DNA of 39,456 nt from Brevibacillus migulae (GCF_004521915.1 NZ_SDKD01000031.1:1-39456), one strand, 5' to 3'; positions 6,681 through 15,448 are shown, numbered from the stretch's first letter. Program-made: numbers and translations. The notes: a model not told the origin generated them from the sequence alone.

Positions 6681-7079
6681 TTAGGACAAAAGGCTGTCAA
6701 GGGAATAGGCACCTGCACCTGTTAAGGCGAGACCAACAGCAACGGCAATCAAGGCAAGATTATACTCATAGCCGTTCGCCGTAGACCAGTAACCGTTCGG
6801 ACCATGCACTTTCACGATCGAGACAAGCATGGTGATCACGAACAGAGCGGCTGCAACCGGCATCCACAATCCTCCTGCAAACAACAAGCCGGCAACCAGC
6901 TCGCCAAGTCCAGCCACAAATGCCATCAGGACACCTGGGCGAACACCGATGGATTCCAGCCAACCGCCCGTACCTTTAAGCCCGTAGCCACCAAACCACC
7001 CAAACAATTTCTGCGTGCCGTGGGCAGCAAACGTCAAACCAATCACAAGACGAATAATAAGAAGGCCAAGATCAAACAC
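6681..7079 (-). CDS. DoxX family membrane protein
   Basis: A 132-residue four-helix membrane protein. The N-terminal RLVIGLTFAAHGTQKLFGWFGG stretch (the helix followed by HGxQKLFG), GLGELVAGLLFAGG and VHGPNGYW are the conserved pieces of the DoxX/CatD group, often linked to thiol or quinone stress in Bacillota. The biochemical role is not settled. The start is GTG 7079 with AAAGGAAG 10 nt upstream. Single gene with its own promoter and probable operator. Confidence 0.9.
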   Translation of the reverse strand: MFDLGLLIIRLVIGLTFAAHGTQKLFGWFGGYGLKGTGGWLESIGVRPGVLMAFVAGLGELVAGLLFAGGLWMPVAAALFVITMLVSIVKVHGPNGYWSTANGYEYNLALIAVAVGLALTGAGAYSLDSLLS

Positions 7080-7105
7080 GATAACAACTTCCTTTCAAAA
7101 ATAGA

Positions 7106-7155
7106 TTAACTTACTTAACGTTAGTTATCGTAACCCATTCACTTACTTTTGTAAA
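7106..7155 (-). promoter_or_regulatory. doxX promoter with GTTA/TAAC repeat operator
   Basis: Minus-strand -35 TTTACA (7150-7155) and -10 TACGAT (7127-7132) are 17 bp apart. The -10 sits inside GTTACGATAAC, and two further TAAC/GTTA pairs follow (the palindrome TAACGTTA and a distal GTTAA) down to 7106. Overlapping repeats over and after a -10 suggest repression by a dimeric regulator such as a MarR or HxlR protein. That identity is a guess. Confidence 0.5.
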
Positions 7156-7258
7156 GTACCTAAATCAAAAATATGAAATGCCAATCCTTAGCAATTCTTG
7201 TATCATACTGAGCAGAAGTGATATGAAAATAAAATAAGATAATTGGCAGGTGAACCTG

Positions 7259-8023
7259 ATGGAGCATACCCATTTGCGTTTTCGCAGCACCTTAAGCCGG
7301 ACGAAGCCGGAAAGCATCCGGAATCGAGAGGCAGCTTGCCCTTTTTGCGATCGGGAAAATCTGACCGATATCCTCGGCGAAGAAGGCCCGATTCTCTGGT
7401 TGAAAAACAAATACCCGGTGCTGGAGAATACGTATCCCACGGTGATCATTGAGACTGACCAATGCGATGAGGAGCTTTCCGGCTATGCGAAAGAGCATCT
7501 CCATTCCTTGTTTCGCTTTGGCATCCATAAGTGGTTGGAAATGGAGGAAAGCGGGGAGTTTCAGTCTGTGCTGTTTTTTAAAAACCACGGACCATACTCG
7601 GGCGGTTCCATCCACCACGCACATATGCAAATCATCGGCTTGGATCATTACGATTATGTGCAGCATATACAAGACCGGGATTTCGTCGGCGTGTTAATTG
7701 ACCGCAAACAAGGAGTCGAGTGCAATCTGTCGACGTACCCGCGCATCGGCTTTTACGAATTCAATGTGATCCTTACCGATCTTCAGCAAATCCCTGATCT
7801 CGCGGATTATGTACAGATGCTTGTTCACTATACGTTGCATCACTTCCGCGGCTGCTCCAGCTATAATCTCTTTTTCTACCGGCTGGACGGACGGATATTG
7901 GTAAAGGTCGTACCCAGGTATGTGACATCCCCGCTGTATGTCGGCTATGGGATCCCGCAAGTGCCGAATAATCTGGAAGAGGTTGTCAAGGATATTCAGA
8001 CTAGATATGTGCTTCATTCGTGA
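7259..8023 (+). CDS. DUF4931 protein, HIT/GalT-like fold
   Basis: A 254-residue cytoplasmic protein with CPFCDRE near the N-terminus (half of a zinc site) and SIHHAHMQIIG in the middle. The latter corresponds to the HxHxQ nucleotidyl-transfer motif of galactose-1-phosphate uridylyltransferases and other HIT-like proteins. Layout and length match the DUF4931 family of Bacillota. Substrate unknown; a nucleotidyltransferase or hydrolase activity is plausible. ATG 7259 lies 6 nt after CAGGTG; GTG 7250 is an alternative. It stands alone between a divergent doxX and a convergent MFS gene. Confidence 0.8.
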   Translation: MEHTHLRFRSTLSRTKPESIRNREAACPFCDRENLTDILGEEGPILWLKNKYPVLENTYPTVIIETDQCDEELSGYAKEHLHSLFRFGIHKWLEMEESGEFQSVLFFKNHGPYSGGSIHHAHMQIIGLDHYDYVQHIQDRDFVGVLIDRKQGVECNLSTYPRIGFYEFNVILTDLQQIPDLADYVQMLVHYTLHHFRGCSSYNLFFYRLDGRILVKVVPRYVTSPLYVGYGIPQVPNNLEEVVKDIQTRYVLHS

Positions 8024-8047
8024 CGAACGCGCGGATGGCCGGAAAGT

Positions 8048-9433
8048 CTATATCCGATTCTTTTTGCCAACAAAAGCATAGGTGAGCAAGCTCCCGCCCA
8101 ACAAAATAATAGCCATCGCAAGAAAGGACACATGCATCCCGGTTGTAAAAGAAGGGGTATTGGTCACAAGCGAACCAAAAACTGCAATCCCCATCGTGGC
8201 ACCCAATTGTCGTATCGAATTCAACGCACCTGATACAATACCAGTCTGCGAATGAGGGACTGATGAAATGACAGCGGTCATCAGAGCAGGAATGGTAAAG
8301 GAAATACCGAACCCCATGAGCAGCAAGCCGCACAGCGTAAGGGCATAGCTGGTACTTATATCCACCCAAAAGAAAACAAGAGCGCCCGCGGCACACAGGG
8401 TGAATCCAAGCATCATCGGTATTCTTGGTCCAACTTTCCCCACCATTCTACCAGTAAAAATCGGGTTAAAAGCGAGCGGTATGGTAAGTGGCAGGAGCGC
8501 TATGCCTGCCTTGTGGGCAGATAAGCCTTGTGCTTGCTGAAAAAAGATCGGCAGTATAAACAATAGCCCGGAAAGCGCAATGTTTATGAACATCCCGGCC
8601 AGCATTCCTGCCGATACGGTTACGTTTTTGAAAATGGCAAGGGGAAGAAGCGGAGTTTTGTGCTTCTGTTCTACCTTGACAAATAACAAGAAGCTCAGCA
8701 GTGCAATGGTGGATGCAGCGAGAATAATGGGTGAATCCCAGCCATATGTCGGGCCTTCAATCAGGGCAAACGACAATGAAGTGATCATCGTAATGGCTGT
8801 TAGTTGACCGGCCCAATCGAATGGGGTCTGTTTCCGCATCGTCTCGGTCACATACAAAGTAGTTACGATCAAACTAATCGCAGCGAGCGGAAGGTTAAGC
8901 AGAAAAATGCTAGGCCAGCCAAAAGTATCGACGGCAATTCCGCCAACCACTGGACCGGCAGCCATGGCAATGCCTGTCACCGCTGCCCAAATACCGAGTG
9001 CGCGGGCCCGGTTGCGCGTGTCCGGGAAGGCTTGGGCGATTAAGCTAAGGGAGGCTGGCATCAATGCTGCACCTGCTGCTCCGAGAATTGCCCGTAAGCC
9101 GATCAGCACAGGCAGGGAAGGAGCCAAAGCAGACAGACCCGATGCGATGAAAAAAAGCGCTAACCCATTCAGATAAACCCGTTTGGCCCCGATGGAGTCC
9201 GAAATCATTCCTGTGGACAAAAGCAATGCTGCAAACGTGATTGTGTAAGCATTCACCACCCATTGAAGCTCTGTGATTCCGCCGCCAAAGTCTGAATGAA
9301 TGGCGGGCAGAGCAACGCCTACCACGGTGGTATCCAATAGCACCATAAAGTATCCAAGCGAAAGTCCGAAAAGCAGGAGTGCTTTCGCTTTTCTATCTGT
9401 GCTGTTTGATTGTATTTTCGCTGCCTTTTCCAA
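8048..9433 (-). CDS. MFS drug exporter, DHA2-type (14 helices)
   Basis: A 461-residue membrane transporter with about 14 hydrophobic segments. LDTTVVGVALPAIH in the first helix is the D1 motif of the DHA2 drug:proton antiporters, and the loop after helix 2 reads GMISDSIGAKRVYLNG (motif A). GLRAILGAAGAALMPASLSLI contains motif B and AMAAGPVVGGI resembles motif C. Probably exports a hydrophobic or cationic toxin using the proton gradient. The start is TTG 9433, 8 nt after GAGGGG. It is divergent from a MmyB-type regulator 134 bp away, which is likely its controller. Confidence 0.9.
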   Translation of the reverse strand: MEKAAKIQSNSTDRKAKALLLFGLSLGYFMVLLDTTVVGVALPAIHSDFGGGITELQWVVNAYTITFAALLLSTGMISDSIGAKRVYLNGLALFFIASGLSALAPSLPVLIGLRAILGAAGAALMPASLSLIAQAFPDTRNRARALGIWAAVTGIAMAAGPVVGGIAVDTFGWPSIFLLNLPLAAISLIVTTLYVTETMRKQTPFDWAGQLTAITMITSLSFALIEGPTYGWDSPIILAASTIALLSFLLFVKVEQKHKTPLLPLAIFKNVTVSAGMLAGMFINIALSGLLFILPIFFQQAQGLSAHKAGIALLPLTIPLAFNPIFTGRMVGKVGPRIPMMLGFTLCAAGALVFFWVDISTSYALTLCGLLLMGFGISFTIPALMTAVISSVPHSQTGIVSGALNSIRQLGATMGIAVFGSLVTNTPSFTTGMHVSFLAMAIILLGGSLLTYAFVGKKNRI

Positions 9434-9493
9434 TGGTATTCCCCTCTCATCCTAGAGTTCGAAAAGTTCTTTCGGCCAAAGTGTATAATGAGT

Positions 9494-9540
9494 TTGACAG
9501 TAGAATAAGAGGATGGTTTATCCTAGGAGTTACAGTCCTA
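9494..9540 (+). promoter_or_regulatory. candidate promoter and operator in the exporter/regulator intergene
   Basis: TTGACA at 9494-9499 is followed after 17 bp by TTTATC (9517-9522). Immediately downstream lies an imperfect inverted repeat, TAGGAGT-TAC-AGTCCTA (9524-9540), with a CCTAG echo near 9451. A perfect TATAAT at 9484-9489 may belong to a second plus-strand promoter without a good -35. Autorepression through the inverted repeat is plausible. Confidence 0.35.
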
Positions 9541-9567
9541 CGATCCAAAGGCAATGGAGGGGCGGAA

Positions 9568-10407
9568 ATGAGGCAACAATCAGATAAGGAGCGTCTTCAG
9601 GAGCTTGCTCAGTTTTTGCGGACACGTCGCGCGCGGATTTCACCAATCCAAGCAGGATTCCCAGATTCCGGAAAGCGCCGGATCCCTGGCCTCAGGAGAG
9701 CGGAGGTAGCTTTGCTTGCGGGCATCAGTGTCGATTGGTATACATGGCTTGAGCAAGCGCGTCATATTCAAGTTTCCGCACAGGTATTGGAGGCGATAGC
9801 CCGGGCCCTCCAGCTTGATTTTCATGAGCGAAGGCATTTGTTTTTGCTTGCCCTCCAGCAGTTCCCTGCTGATCAGCCGCTTGCCGGAAGCGCGATTAGC
9901 CCAACGCTGCAAAGCTTTCTTGATCAGCAAGGGGCGAGTCCAGCGTATGTTACCGATGAACGCTTGAATATCGTTGCATGGAACAGGTGTGCAAGTTTCA
10001 TTTATGGAAACTATGAGGATATGTCCGCACGGGAACGCAACAGCGTATGGAGGACGTTTACTTCTCCTTATGTACGGGAACTGCTTCGGGATAACTGGGA
10101 AAACCATGCCAGGCATCGTTTGGCTCAGTTTCGTGCGAGCTATGCAAATTTCACAGGTCACCCGTGGTGGCTGGATTTCATTGGGGAATTGAGCCGCACA
10201 AGCGCGGAATTTCAGATGTGGTGGCAGCAGCACGATGTTTTGAGCGGTCCCGAAGGATTGAAGATCATTTACCATCCTACGCTAGGAAGGCTTACATTCA
10301 ATCAACTATCGTTTGTAGTAACGGATGCGCCTCAACTGACCGTCACCATCAATGTCCCTGCGAATATCGATGAGACGGCAGAAAAGTTGAGAAGCTTTCA
10401 ATCTTGA
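9568..10407 (+). CDS. XRE-type regulator with MmyB-like ligand-binding domain
   Basis: A 279-residue transcription factor. Residues about 10-85 form a helix-turn-helix domain with PGLRRAEVALLAGISVDWYTWLEQ and VLEAIARALQL, the highly conserved signature of this family. From about residue 110 a PAS-like ligand-binding domain follows (PAYVTDERLNIVAWN through the C-terminal FNQLSF region). Such proteins bind a fatty-acid-like or other hydrophobic ligand and control neighbouring genes. The start is ATG 9568 with GGAGGGGCGGAA; the frame is open much further upstream, but that part overlaps the divergent promoter region. The divergent DHA2 exporter is its probable target. Confidence 0.88.
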   Translation: MRQQSDKERLQELAQFLRTRRARISPIQAGFPDSGKRRIPGLRRAEVALLAGISVDWYTWLEQARHIQVSAQVLEAIARALQLDFHERRHLFLLALQQFPADQPLAGSAISPTLQSFLDQQGASPAYVTDERLNIVAWNRCASFIYGNYEDMSARERNSVWRTFTSPYVRELLRDNWENHARHRLAQFRASYANFTGHPWWLDFIGELSRTSAEFQMWWQQHDVLSGPEGLKIIYHPTLGRLTFNQLSFVVTDAPQLTVTINVPANIDETAEKLRSFQS

Positions 10408-10423
10408 AAAGGAGATGACCGAA

Positions 10424-11554
10424 ATGAAGATTCTTTCTGTTGAACCCACCCCCAGTCCAAATGTGATGAAGCTGAATACGGATGAAACACTCCCAGCAGG
10501 TACTTCGTTTAATTATAGTAAGGATGAACAAGGAGATGCTCCGGATTGGATCAAGCACATGCTGGCAATCGAGGGAGTGAAGGGGATTTTCCAGGTCAGC
10601 GATTTTATCGCTGTTGAGCGAAACCCAAAAGCGGACTGGAAGGACATCCTGTCCGAGATTCGCGCGAGTTTTGGAGACATCGCAGAAACGGCTGGTACTG
10701 AAGGGGACTCAGCAAGCTCGCCATTTGGGGAAATTCAGGTTTTGGTGCAAACGTTTAAGGGAATACCGATACAAGTAAAGCTAGTAACCGCACAGGAAGA
10801 GAGACGCTTTGGCCTGCCCGAACGATTTCGGGATGCGATCATGAGTGTGCAATCCGCTTCGAAAAACTATGTGCTGGAGCGTCAGTGGGAGGACTATGGC
10901 GTACGTTACGGCTCTTTTGATGAGGTAGGAGAAGAGCTTGTCGCCGAATTAGGAGCTGCCTATGATGAGCAGCGTGTCGAAAAATTGGTGCAGGACGCCC
11001 TGAACCTGGTGGAAGGCGAGGCGGAAGAAGCCGAAGCGATTACATCCGCAGAGGTTTCTACGTTGCTGAACGATCCGAATTGGGAAAAACGCTTTGCAGC
11101 ATTGGAGCGTATGAAACCGAGTGTGGAAGACATCCCGTTATTAGCCAGAGCGTTGGAAGACCCGAAAGCGTCGATCCGTCGACTGGCCACCGTTTACCTG
11201 GGCATGATCGGGGAAGCGGCAGTGCTTCCACACCTATTCAAGGCATTAAAGGACCATTCGGCATCCGTGCGCCGTACCGCAGGGGATGCTCTGTCCGATA
11301 TCGGTGATCCTCAAGCGATCAAGCCGATGATCGAAGCCCTCCAGGACCAGAGCAAATTGGTGCGTTGGAGAGCCGCCCGTTTTCTTTTTGAACAAGGCGA
11401 TGAAACAGCTCTTCCAGCGCTTGAAGTGGCCCAATATGATCCGGAATTCGAAGTGAGTCTCCAGGCAAAAATGGCACTGGAGCGCATTGAACGCGGCGAG
11501 GAAGCCAGCGGGACTGTTTGGCAGCAAATGACACGTCGCAACGATCAGCGATAA
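10424..11554 (+). CDS. Nfu-N/HEAT-repeat protein (conserved virulence factor C family)
   Basis: A 376-residue cytoplasmic protein. Residues 1-85 match the N-terminal domain of Nfu/NifU-type scaffold proteins (EPTPSPNVMKLNTDE, then a helical segment with IEGVKGIFQVSDFIAVERN). The middle is unassigned and acidic. From about residue 200 come HEAT repeats (RFAALERMK, ASIRRLATVYLGMIGE, ASVRRTAGDALSDIGD, KLVRWRAARFLFEQGD). This order is that of the CvfC family of S. aureus and Bacillus YpgR. It may act in protein interaction around iron-sulfur or virulence-gene control; the mechanism is not known. The start is ATG 10424, 9 nt after AAAGGAG, not ATG 10415. Confidence 0.85.
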   Translation: MKILSVEPTPSPNVMKLNTDETLPAGTSFNYSKDEQGDAPDWIKHMLAIEGVKGIFQVSDFIAVERNPKADWKDILSEIRASFGDIAETAGTEGDSASSPFGEIQVLVQTFKGIPIQVKLVTAQEERRFGLPERFRDAIMSVQSASKNYVLERQWEDYGVRYGSFDEVGEELVAELGAAYDEQRVEKLVQDALNLVEGEAEEAEAITSAEVSTLLNDPNWEKRFAALERMKPSVEDIPLLARALEDPKASIRRLATVYLGMIGEAAVLPHLFKALKDHSASVRRTAGDALSDIGDPQAIKPMIEALQDQSKLVRWRAARFLFEQGDETALPALEVAQYDPEFEVSLQAKMALERIERGEEASGTVWQQMTRRNDQR

Positions 11555-11582
11555 AGCGGGGCGACAAAAGGAGAATCCTCGT

Positions 11583-12152
11583 ATGACAGGCAAACCTTCT
11601 GCCTTTTCATTCAACAAGCAAACCATTCTAATGATATTGATAGGCAGTTTCCTGTATGGATTCTTCAGTTATTTGACCATCACCATCCAGATTGAAGGAA
11701 ACAGTCTTCGCCCCGCGATCGTGGTTCTGACGGTCATGGGGGCATTGTTTGGTCCGATGATTGGATTTTTATCTGGCTTTATTGGAGCATTTTTCAGTGA
11801 TCTGTTTGCGTGGGATGTGTGGATTCACTGGAATCTGGGGAATGGCCTCATTGGTTTGTTCAGCGGCCTTCCTTATTATCTGAAAAACTTCCATCCCTTC
11901 CAGGGAAGAGTGAAACGCAGCCATTATATGTGGGTAGCTTTCTGGGGGATCACTGGCAATTACATCGGATTGTTTTTCGCTGTCCTGATTGACATCTTAA
12001 AGGGAACGCCTGATTTGGACGTGGTAGGTTGGGCTTTGGTTCCGGCATCGATAAATGCGCTATGGGTTGTGACAGTGGGACTGATGGTGCTGTGGGCCGT
12101 TGCGGACAGAAATGCGAAACAGCTGAATGATACGGACATAAAGAAAGACTAG
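11583..12152 (+). CDS. ECF transporter S component (UPF0397-like)
   Basis: A 189-residue membrane protein with about five to six helices. The segment VLTVMGALFGPMIGFLSGFI followed by SDLFAWDVWIHW and NLGNGLIGLFSG is the pattern of ECF-type substrate-specificity components of the UPF0397 group, which capture a vitamin or a vitamin-like molecule. No ATPase or T component is adjacent, so it would have to share a distant energising module. The substrate is not deducible. It starts after AAAAGGAGAATCCTCGT, 28 bp behind the CvfC-like gene, so may be cotranscribed with it. Confidence 0.8.
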   Translation: MTGKPSAFSFNKQTILMILIGSFLYGFFSYLTITIQIEGNSLRPAIVVLTVMGALFGPMIGFLSGFIGAFFSDLFAWDVWIHWNLGNGLIGLFSGLPYYLKNFHPFQGRVKRSHYMWVAFWGITGNYIGLFFAVLIDILKGTPDLDVVGWALVPASINALWVVTVGLMVLWAVADRNAKQLNDTDIKKD

Positions 12153-12172
12153 CCCATGAGGCTAGTCTTTTT
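12144..12172. terminator. bidirectional terminator, S component / beta-lactamase-like gene
   Basis: AAAGACTAGCC and GGCTAGTCTTT pair around CATGA, with a T run on both strands. The stop codons of both convergent genes fall in or beside the stem. Confidence 0.85.
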
Positions 12173-12974
12173 GTGCATATAATTGATAGACGAGTTCGCA
12201 AATCCGTCCCATGGTGTCACGGGCGAGATTTGCTGGCACGTTGGCGGAGAGTGTTGAGATCAGGATCGCCTTTTGTCCCACGTAAAGAATGCCCACGTCA
12301 TGATCGTTGGTGCTGACGCTGCCGGTTTTATGAGCCATTTCCCAGCGAGGCAGACCGCCAATGATCTCGTGGTCGGGGTCTGGGAGATGAAGCGGGAGCG
12401 ACTGTTGAATTTGCTGCTGCTTTAATATACGGATCATTTGCAGACAGCTGTTGTAAGAAAGGATTTTTCCCGTCGCCATTAAGCGGAAGTGATTGGCCAT
12501 ATCAGCAGCGGTAACCTCGTTATAGCCTTCCAGTTCGGCGGGGATCACCATCAATTTGTTATGAAACTGGCTGTTGCTCATGCCGGTTTTTTTCATGATC
12601 GAACGAATGCTTTTTTTGCCTACCAAGTCGATCAGCATGTTGGTCGCTGTATTGTCACTCTGGATGATCATCAGCATGACGAGATCATAGATGGTAAATT
12701 CGGTGCCGGGGGTCAGCTGCTCCAGTACGCCAGAACCGCCTACCAGATCTTCTTTTTTCAGCCGTACTTTGTCTTCAAAAGAAAGCTTGCCAGCGTATTG
12801 CTCGGCGAAAACGGCGGTCATGATTGGAACCTTGATCAGGCTGGCAGCGTAGAATCGCTCATCCTCCTGATACGCCAAACGCTCATTGGTCTGCAAATCC
12901 TCGATGACAAATCCCCATTTCCCTCCGGCTTTTTCCACAAGTGACATGATGGAGTCGTGCAGTGTCGCGATCAT
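12162..12974 (-). CDS. class A beta-lactamase-fold serine hydrolase without signal peptide
   Basis: A 270-residue protein with the penicilloyl-serine transferase motifs: SLIK at 45-48 (nucleophile and lysine), QSDN (SDN loop), and HKTGS near the C-terminus (KTG). An omega-loop-like segment with ELEGYNEVTAAD is present, but the class A glutamate environment is not canonical. No signal peptide or lipobox is visible from either possible start, so as read it stays in the cytoplasm. ATG 12974 has GGGGGAAG 7 nt upstream and is preferred over 13013. It could be a true beta-lactamase, a peptidase or an esterase of this fold. Single gene on this strand. Confidence 0.82.
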   Translation of the reverse strand: MIATLHDSIMSLVEKAGGKWGFVIEDLQTNERLAYQEDERFYAASLIKVPIMTAVFAEQYAGKLSFEDKVRLKKEDLVGGSGVLEQLTPGTEFTIYDLVMLMIIQSDNTATNMLIDLVGKKSIRSIMKKTGMSNSQFHNKLMVIPAELEGYNEVTAADMANHFRLMATGKILSYNSCLQMIRILKQQQIQQSLPLHLPDPDHEIIGGLPRWEMAHKTGSVSTNDHDVGILYVGQKAILISTLSANVPANLARDTMGRICELVYQLYAQKD

Positions 12975-13084
12975 TTTCACTCTTCCCCCTCGTAGGTACA
13001 GCTTGATAGACAAAATTTTCTTAATATCATATTATTAGTCTTGTCTCGTGCTTACAACAATAGATTTGCAAAAGGGGGTTCAAC

Positions 13085-14710
13085 ATGAAAGCGTTCCACA
13101 AAATTTCTTTATCGGCCGTGATGCTTTCCAGTCTGATGCTGGCAGCCTGTGGTGGACAGCAAGCAGCACCAGCTCCAACTACACCAGCGCAAGAGCAGCC
13201 TGCAGCACAAGCACCTCAAGAGTTGAAGGTCAACATGAACTCGGGTGATCCGTCGACGATTGATCCAGGGTTGGCCGAAGACATTCCATCGATGACGGTT
13301 GCGCGTGCAGCGTTTGACGGCTTGCTTCGTCTGGATGCGGATGGCACGATCAAAGAATCCGTCGCAGAAAAATACGAGGTATCTCCCGATGGTTTGACCT
13401 ACACGTTCCATCTGCGCGACACCAAATGGAGCAATGGAGATCCGGTAACCGCCAAGGATTTCGAGTACGCCTGGAAGCGCGTGTTGAATCCGGAAACAGC
13501 GGCAGGCTATGCCTACCAGCTCTATTATTTGAAAAACGGTGAAGCCTATAATCAGAAAAAAGTGAGTGCGGACGAAGTAGGGGTAAAAGCTACGGATGAC
13601 AAGACGCTCGTAGTGACCCTCGAGAATCCGGCGCCATTCTTCCCGCAGCTGGTAGCTTCGGTTACCTATCTGCCAGTTAACCAAAAAGTCGTAGAAGGCA
13701 ACAAAGAATGGGCGAATTCGCCAGAAAATTATGTGGGAAATGGACCTTTTGTATTGAAGCAATGGGAACATAAATCCAAAATCATTATGGAAAAAAATCC
13801 GCAATACTGGGATGAAAAGAGAGTTCAGCTGACGACGCTGAATATCAGCATGATCGAAGACGCGAATACCGAGCTGTCCATGTTTGAAAACGGCGACCTC
13901 GATTGGGCGGGTTCACCGCTGGGCGATCTGCCGTTGGACGCTTTGCAAACGTTGAAAGAGTCTGGCAAAATGCAAACGCAAGCGACAGCAGGGACGTATT
14001 GGTATGTGTTCAACACCGAAAAAGCGCCTTTCAACAACAAAAAAATCCGTCAAGCATTTACCTATGCGATCAATCGCCAGGAAATCGTGGATAATGTAGT
14101 GCCGTTCAAGAGTTCTGTAGCTTTGGGCATTTTGCCGACAACCATGGCGTTCAAACCGGAAGGCTACTTCAAAGACGGTGATGCGGAAACAGCCAAAAAA
14201 CTGCTCGCAGAAGGAATGAAGGAGCTTGGAATCGACAAGCTGCCTGAGATAGAATTGATTTACAACACAAGTGAAGTGAATCAACGGATCTCCACTGTCA
14301 TTCAAGATCAATGGAGAAAAACGTTGGGTGTAGAAGTGAAGCTGCGCAATATGGAAAACAAAGTGCGCAAGGAAGAAATGCGCGCAGGCAACTTCCAGAT
14401 CGCTCGTTCCAGCTGGATCGGCGACTTTAATGACCCGATCAACTTCTTCGAGGTATTCAAAGGCGGGTTGAATGATTCCAAATGGAACAATCCCGCGTAT
14501 CTCGATCTGTTGGCGCAATCAGCAAAAGAACAGGATGTGCAAAAACGCAATGAAATCCTGAAAAAGGCTGATGCGATCGTCATGGATGAAATTCCGGCAG
14601 CACCGATCTACTACTACACGTACGCTTGGGTGAAACAAGATACCGTGAAAGATGTTGTGATTGATGCCCTGGGCTTCATTGACTTCAAGTATGCATCCAA
14701 CGCCAAGTAA
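13085..14710 (+). CDS. oligopeptide ABC transporter substrate-binding lipoprotein (OppA-like)
   Basis: A 541-residue extracytoplasmic solute-binding protein of family 5. The signal peptide ends in the lipobox LMLAAC with the lipid-bearing cysteine at residue 22. A Gln/Ala/Pro-rich linker follows, then the mature domain beginning LKVNMNSGDPSTIDPGLAED. Family landmarks: YTFHLRDTKWSNGDPVTAKDFEYAWKR region, NPENYVGNGPF-type segment at NSPENYVGNGPF, and KIRQAFTYAINRQEIV. It delivers peptides to an OppBCDF-type permease, but no permease or ATPase gene is in this window. The start follows AAAAGGGGGTTCAAC. The next gene begins 15 bp later, suggesting an operon. Confidence 0.92.
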   Translation: MKAFHKISLSAVMLSSLMLAACGGQQAAPAPTTPAQEQPAAQAPQELKVNMNSGDPSTIDPGLAEDIPSMTVARAAFDGLLRLDADGTIKESVAEKYEVSPDGLTYTFHLRDTKWSNGDPVTAKDFEYAWKRVLNPETAAGYAYQLYYLKNGEAYNQKKVSADEVGVKATDDKTLVVTLENPAPFFPQLVASVTYLPVNQKVVEGNKEWANSPENYVGNGPFVLKQWEHKSKIIMEKNPQYWDEKRVQLTTLNISMIEDANTELSMFENGDLDWAGSPLGDLPLDALQTLKESGKMQTQATAGTYWYVFNTEKAPFNNKKIRQAFTYAINRQEIVDNVVPFKSSVALGILPTTMAFKPEGYFKDGDAETAKKLLAEGMKELGIDKLPEIELIYNTSEVNQRISTVIQDQWRKTLGVEVKLRNMENKVRKEEMRAGNFQIARSSWIGDFNDPINFFEVFKGGLNDSKWNNPAYLDLLAQSAKEQDVQKRNEILKKADAIVMDEIPAAPIYYYTYAWVKQDTVKDVVIDALGFIDFKYASNAK

Positions 14711-14725
14711 TCGAGGAGTGAGGGA

Positions 14726-15448
14726 ATGCGTCCGGTCATTGGCATCGCTTGTTCCAAGATGTTTTTCTCGGGAAACCATCTCGATCAGTTCTTTTACGTC
14801 AGTCATGCCTATGCGGAAGGCATAGCGCGGAGCGGAGGGATTCCCTATCTTTTGCCTTTACTGTCAAGCGAGGAAGCGCCCTATGCGGACATGGTAGAAA
14901 GGCTGGATGGCGTCATCCTGACGGGCGGTGAAGATCCAGCGCCTCACTTGTACGGAGAGCAGCCCTTGCCCGGACTGGGGGAGGTCGTCTACGAGCGGGA
15001 TCTGGCTGAAATCAAATTGATTCAGCTGTCTGTCGAGCGGAAGAAACCGATTCTGGGAATATGCCGTGGCATGCAGATCCTGAATGTCGCGTTGGGAGGA
15101 ACACTGTATCAGGACATCCCCAGTCAGATTGCAGGCGCCTACCAGCATGCGCAGCGCGGATCCAGACAGTATGGCGCGCATACGATCCGTTTGGAACCGG
15201 GATTTGTCGCAGAGGCGATCGGGAAAAACGAATTGCTGGTCAATTCGTCCCATCATCAGTCGGTAAAGGATGCTGCGCCTGGATTCCGGGTGACAGCTCG
15301 AAGCGACGATGGGGTCATCGAAGCGATTGAGAGCGAAAACGGATTGTTCATCGGTGTGCAGTGGCATCCTGAGCGGATGTGGATGCATGATGACTCCATG
15401 TTGAAACTGGCGGCAGCATTCGTGCAGGCCAGTCAAAAAAGTGAATGA
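14726..15448 (+). CDS. PuuD-type gamma-glutamyl amidohydrolase (class I glutamine amidotransferase-like)
   Basis: A 240-residue cytoplasmic hydrolase. LTGGEDPAPHLYGE, GICRGMQILNVALGG (catalytic cysteine) and the C-terminal GVQWHPER (histidine and glutamate) form the triad of the peptidase C26 family, which includes gamma-glutamyl-gamma-aminobutyrate hydrolase PuuD. It likely cleaves gamma-glutamyl amide bonds. It starts after TCGAGGAGTGAGGGA, directly behind the peptide-binding protein. That placement hints that imported gamma-glutamyl compounds are the substrate (inference). Ends at a strong terminator. Confidence 0.88.
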   Translation: MRPVIGIACSKMFFSGNHLDQFFYVSHAYAEGIARSGGIPYLLPLLSSEEAPYADMVERLDGVILTGGEDPAPHLYGEQPLPGLGEVVYERDLAEIKLIQLSVERKKPILGICRGMQILNVALGGTLYQDIPSQIAGAYQHAQRGSRQYGAHTIRLEPGFVAEAIGKNELLVNSSHHQSVKDAAPGFRVTARSDDGVIEAIESENGLFIGVQWHPERMWMHDDSMLKLAAAFVQASQKSE

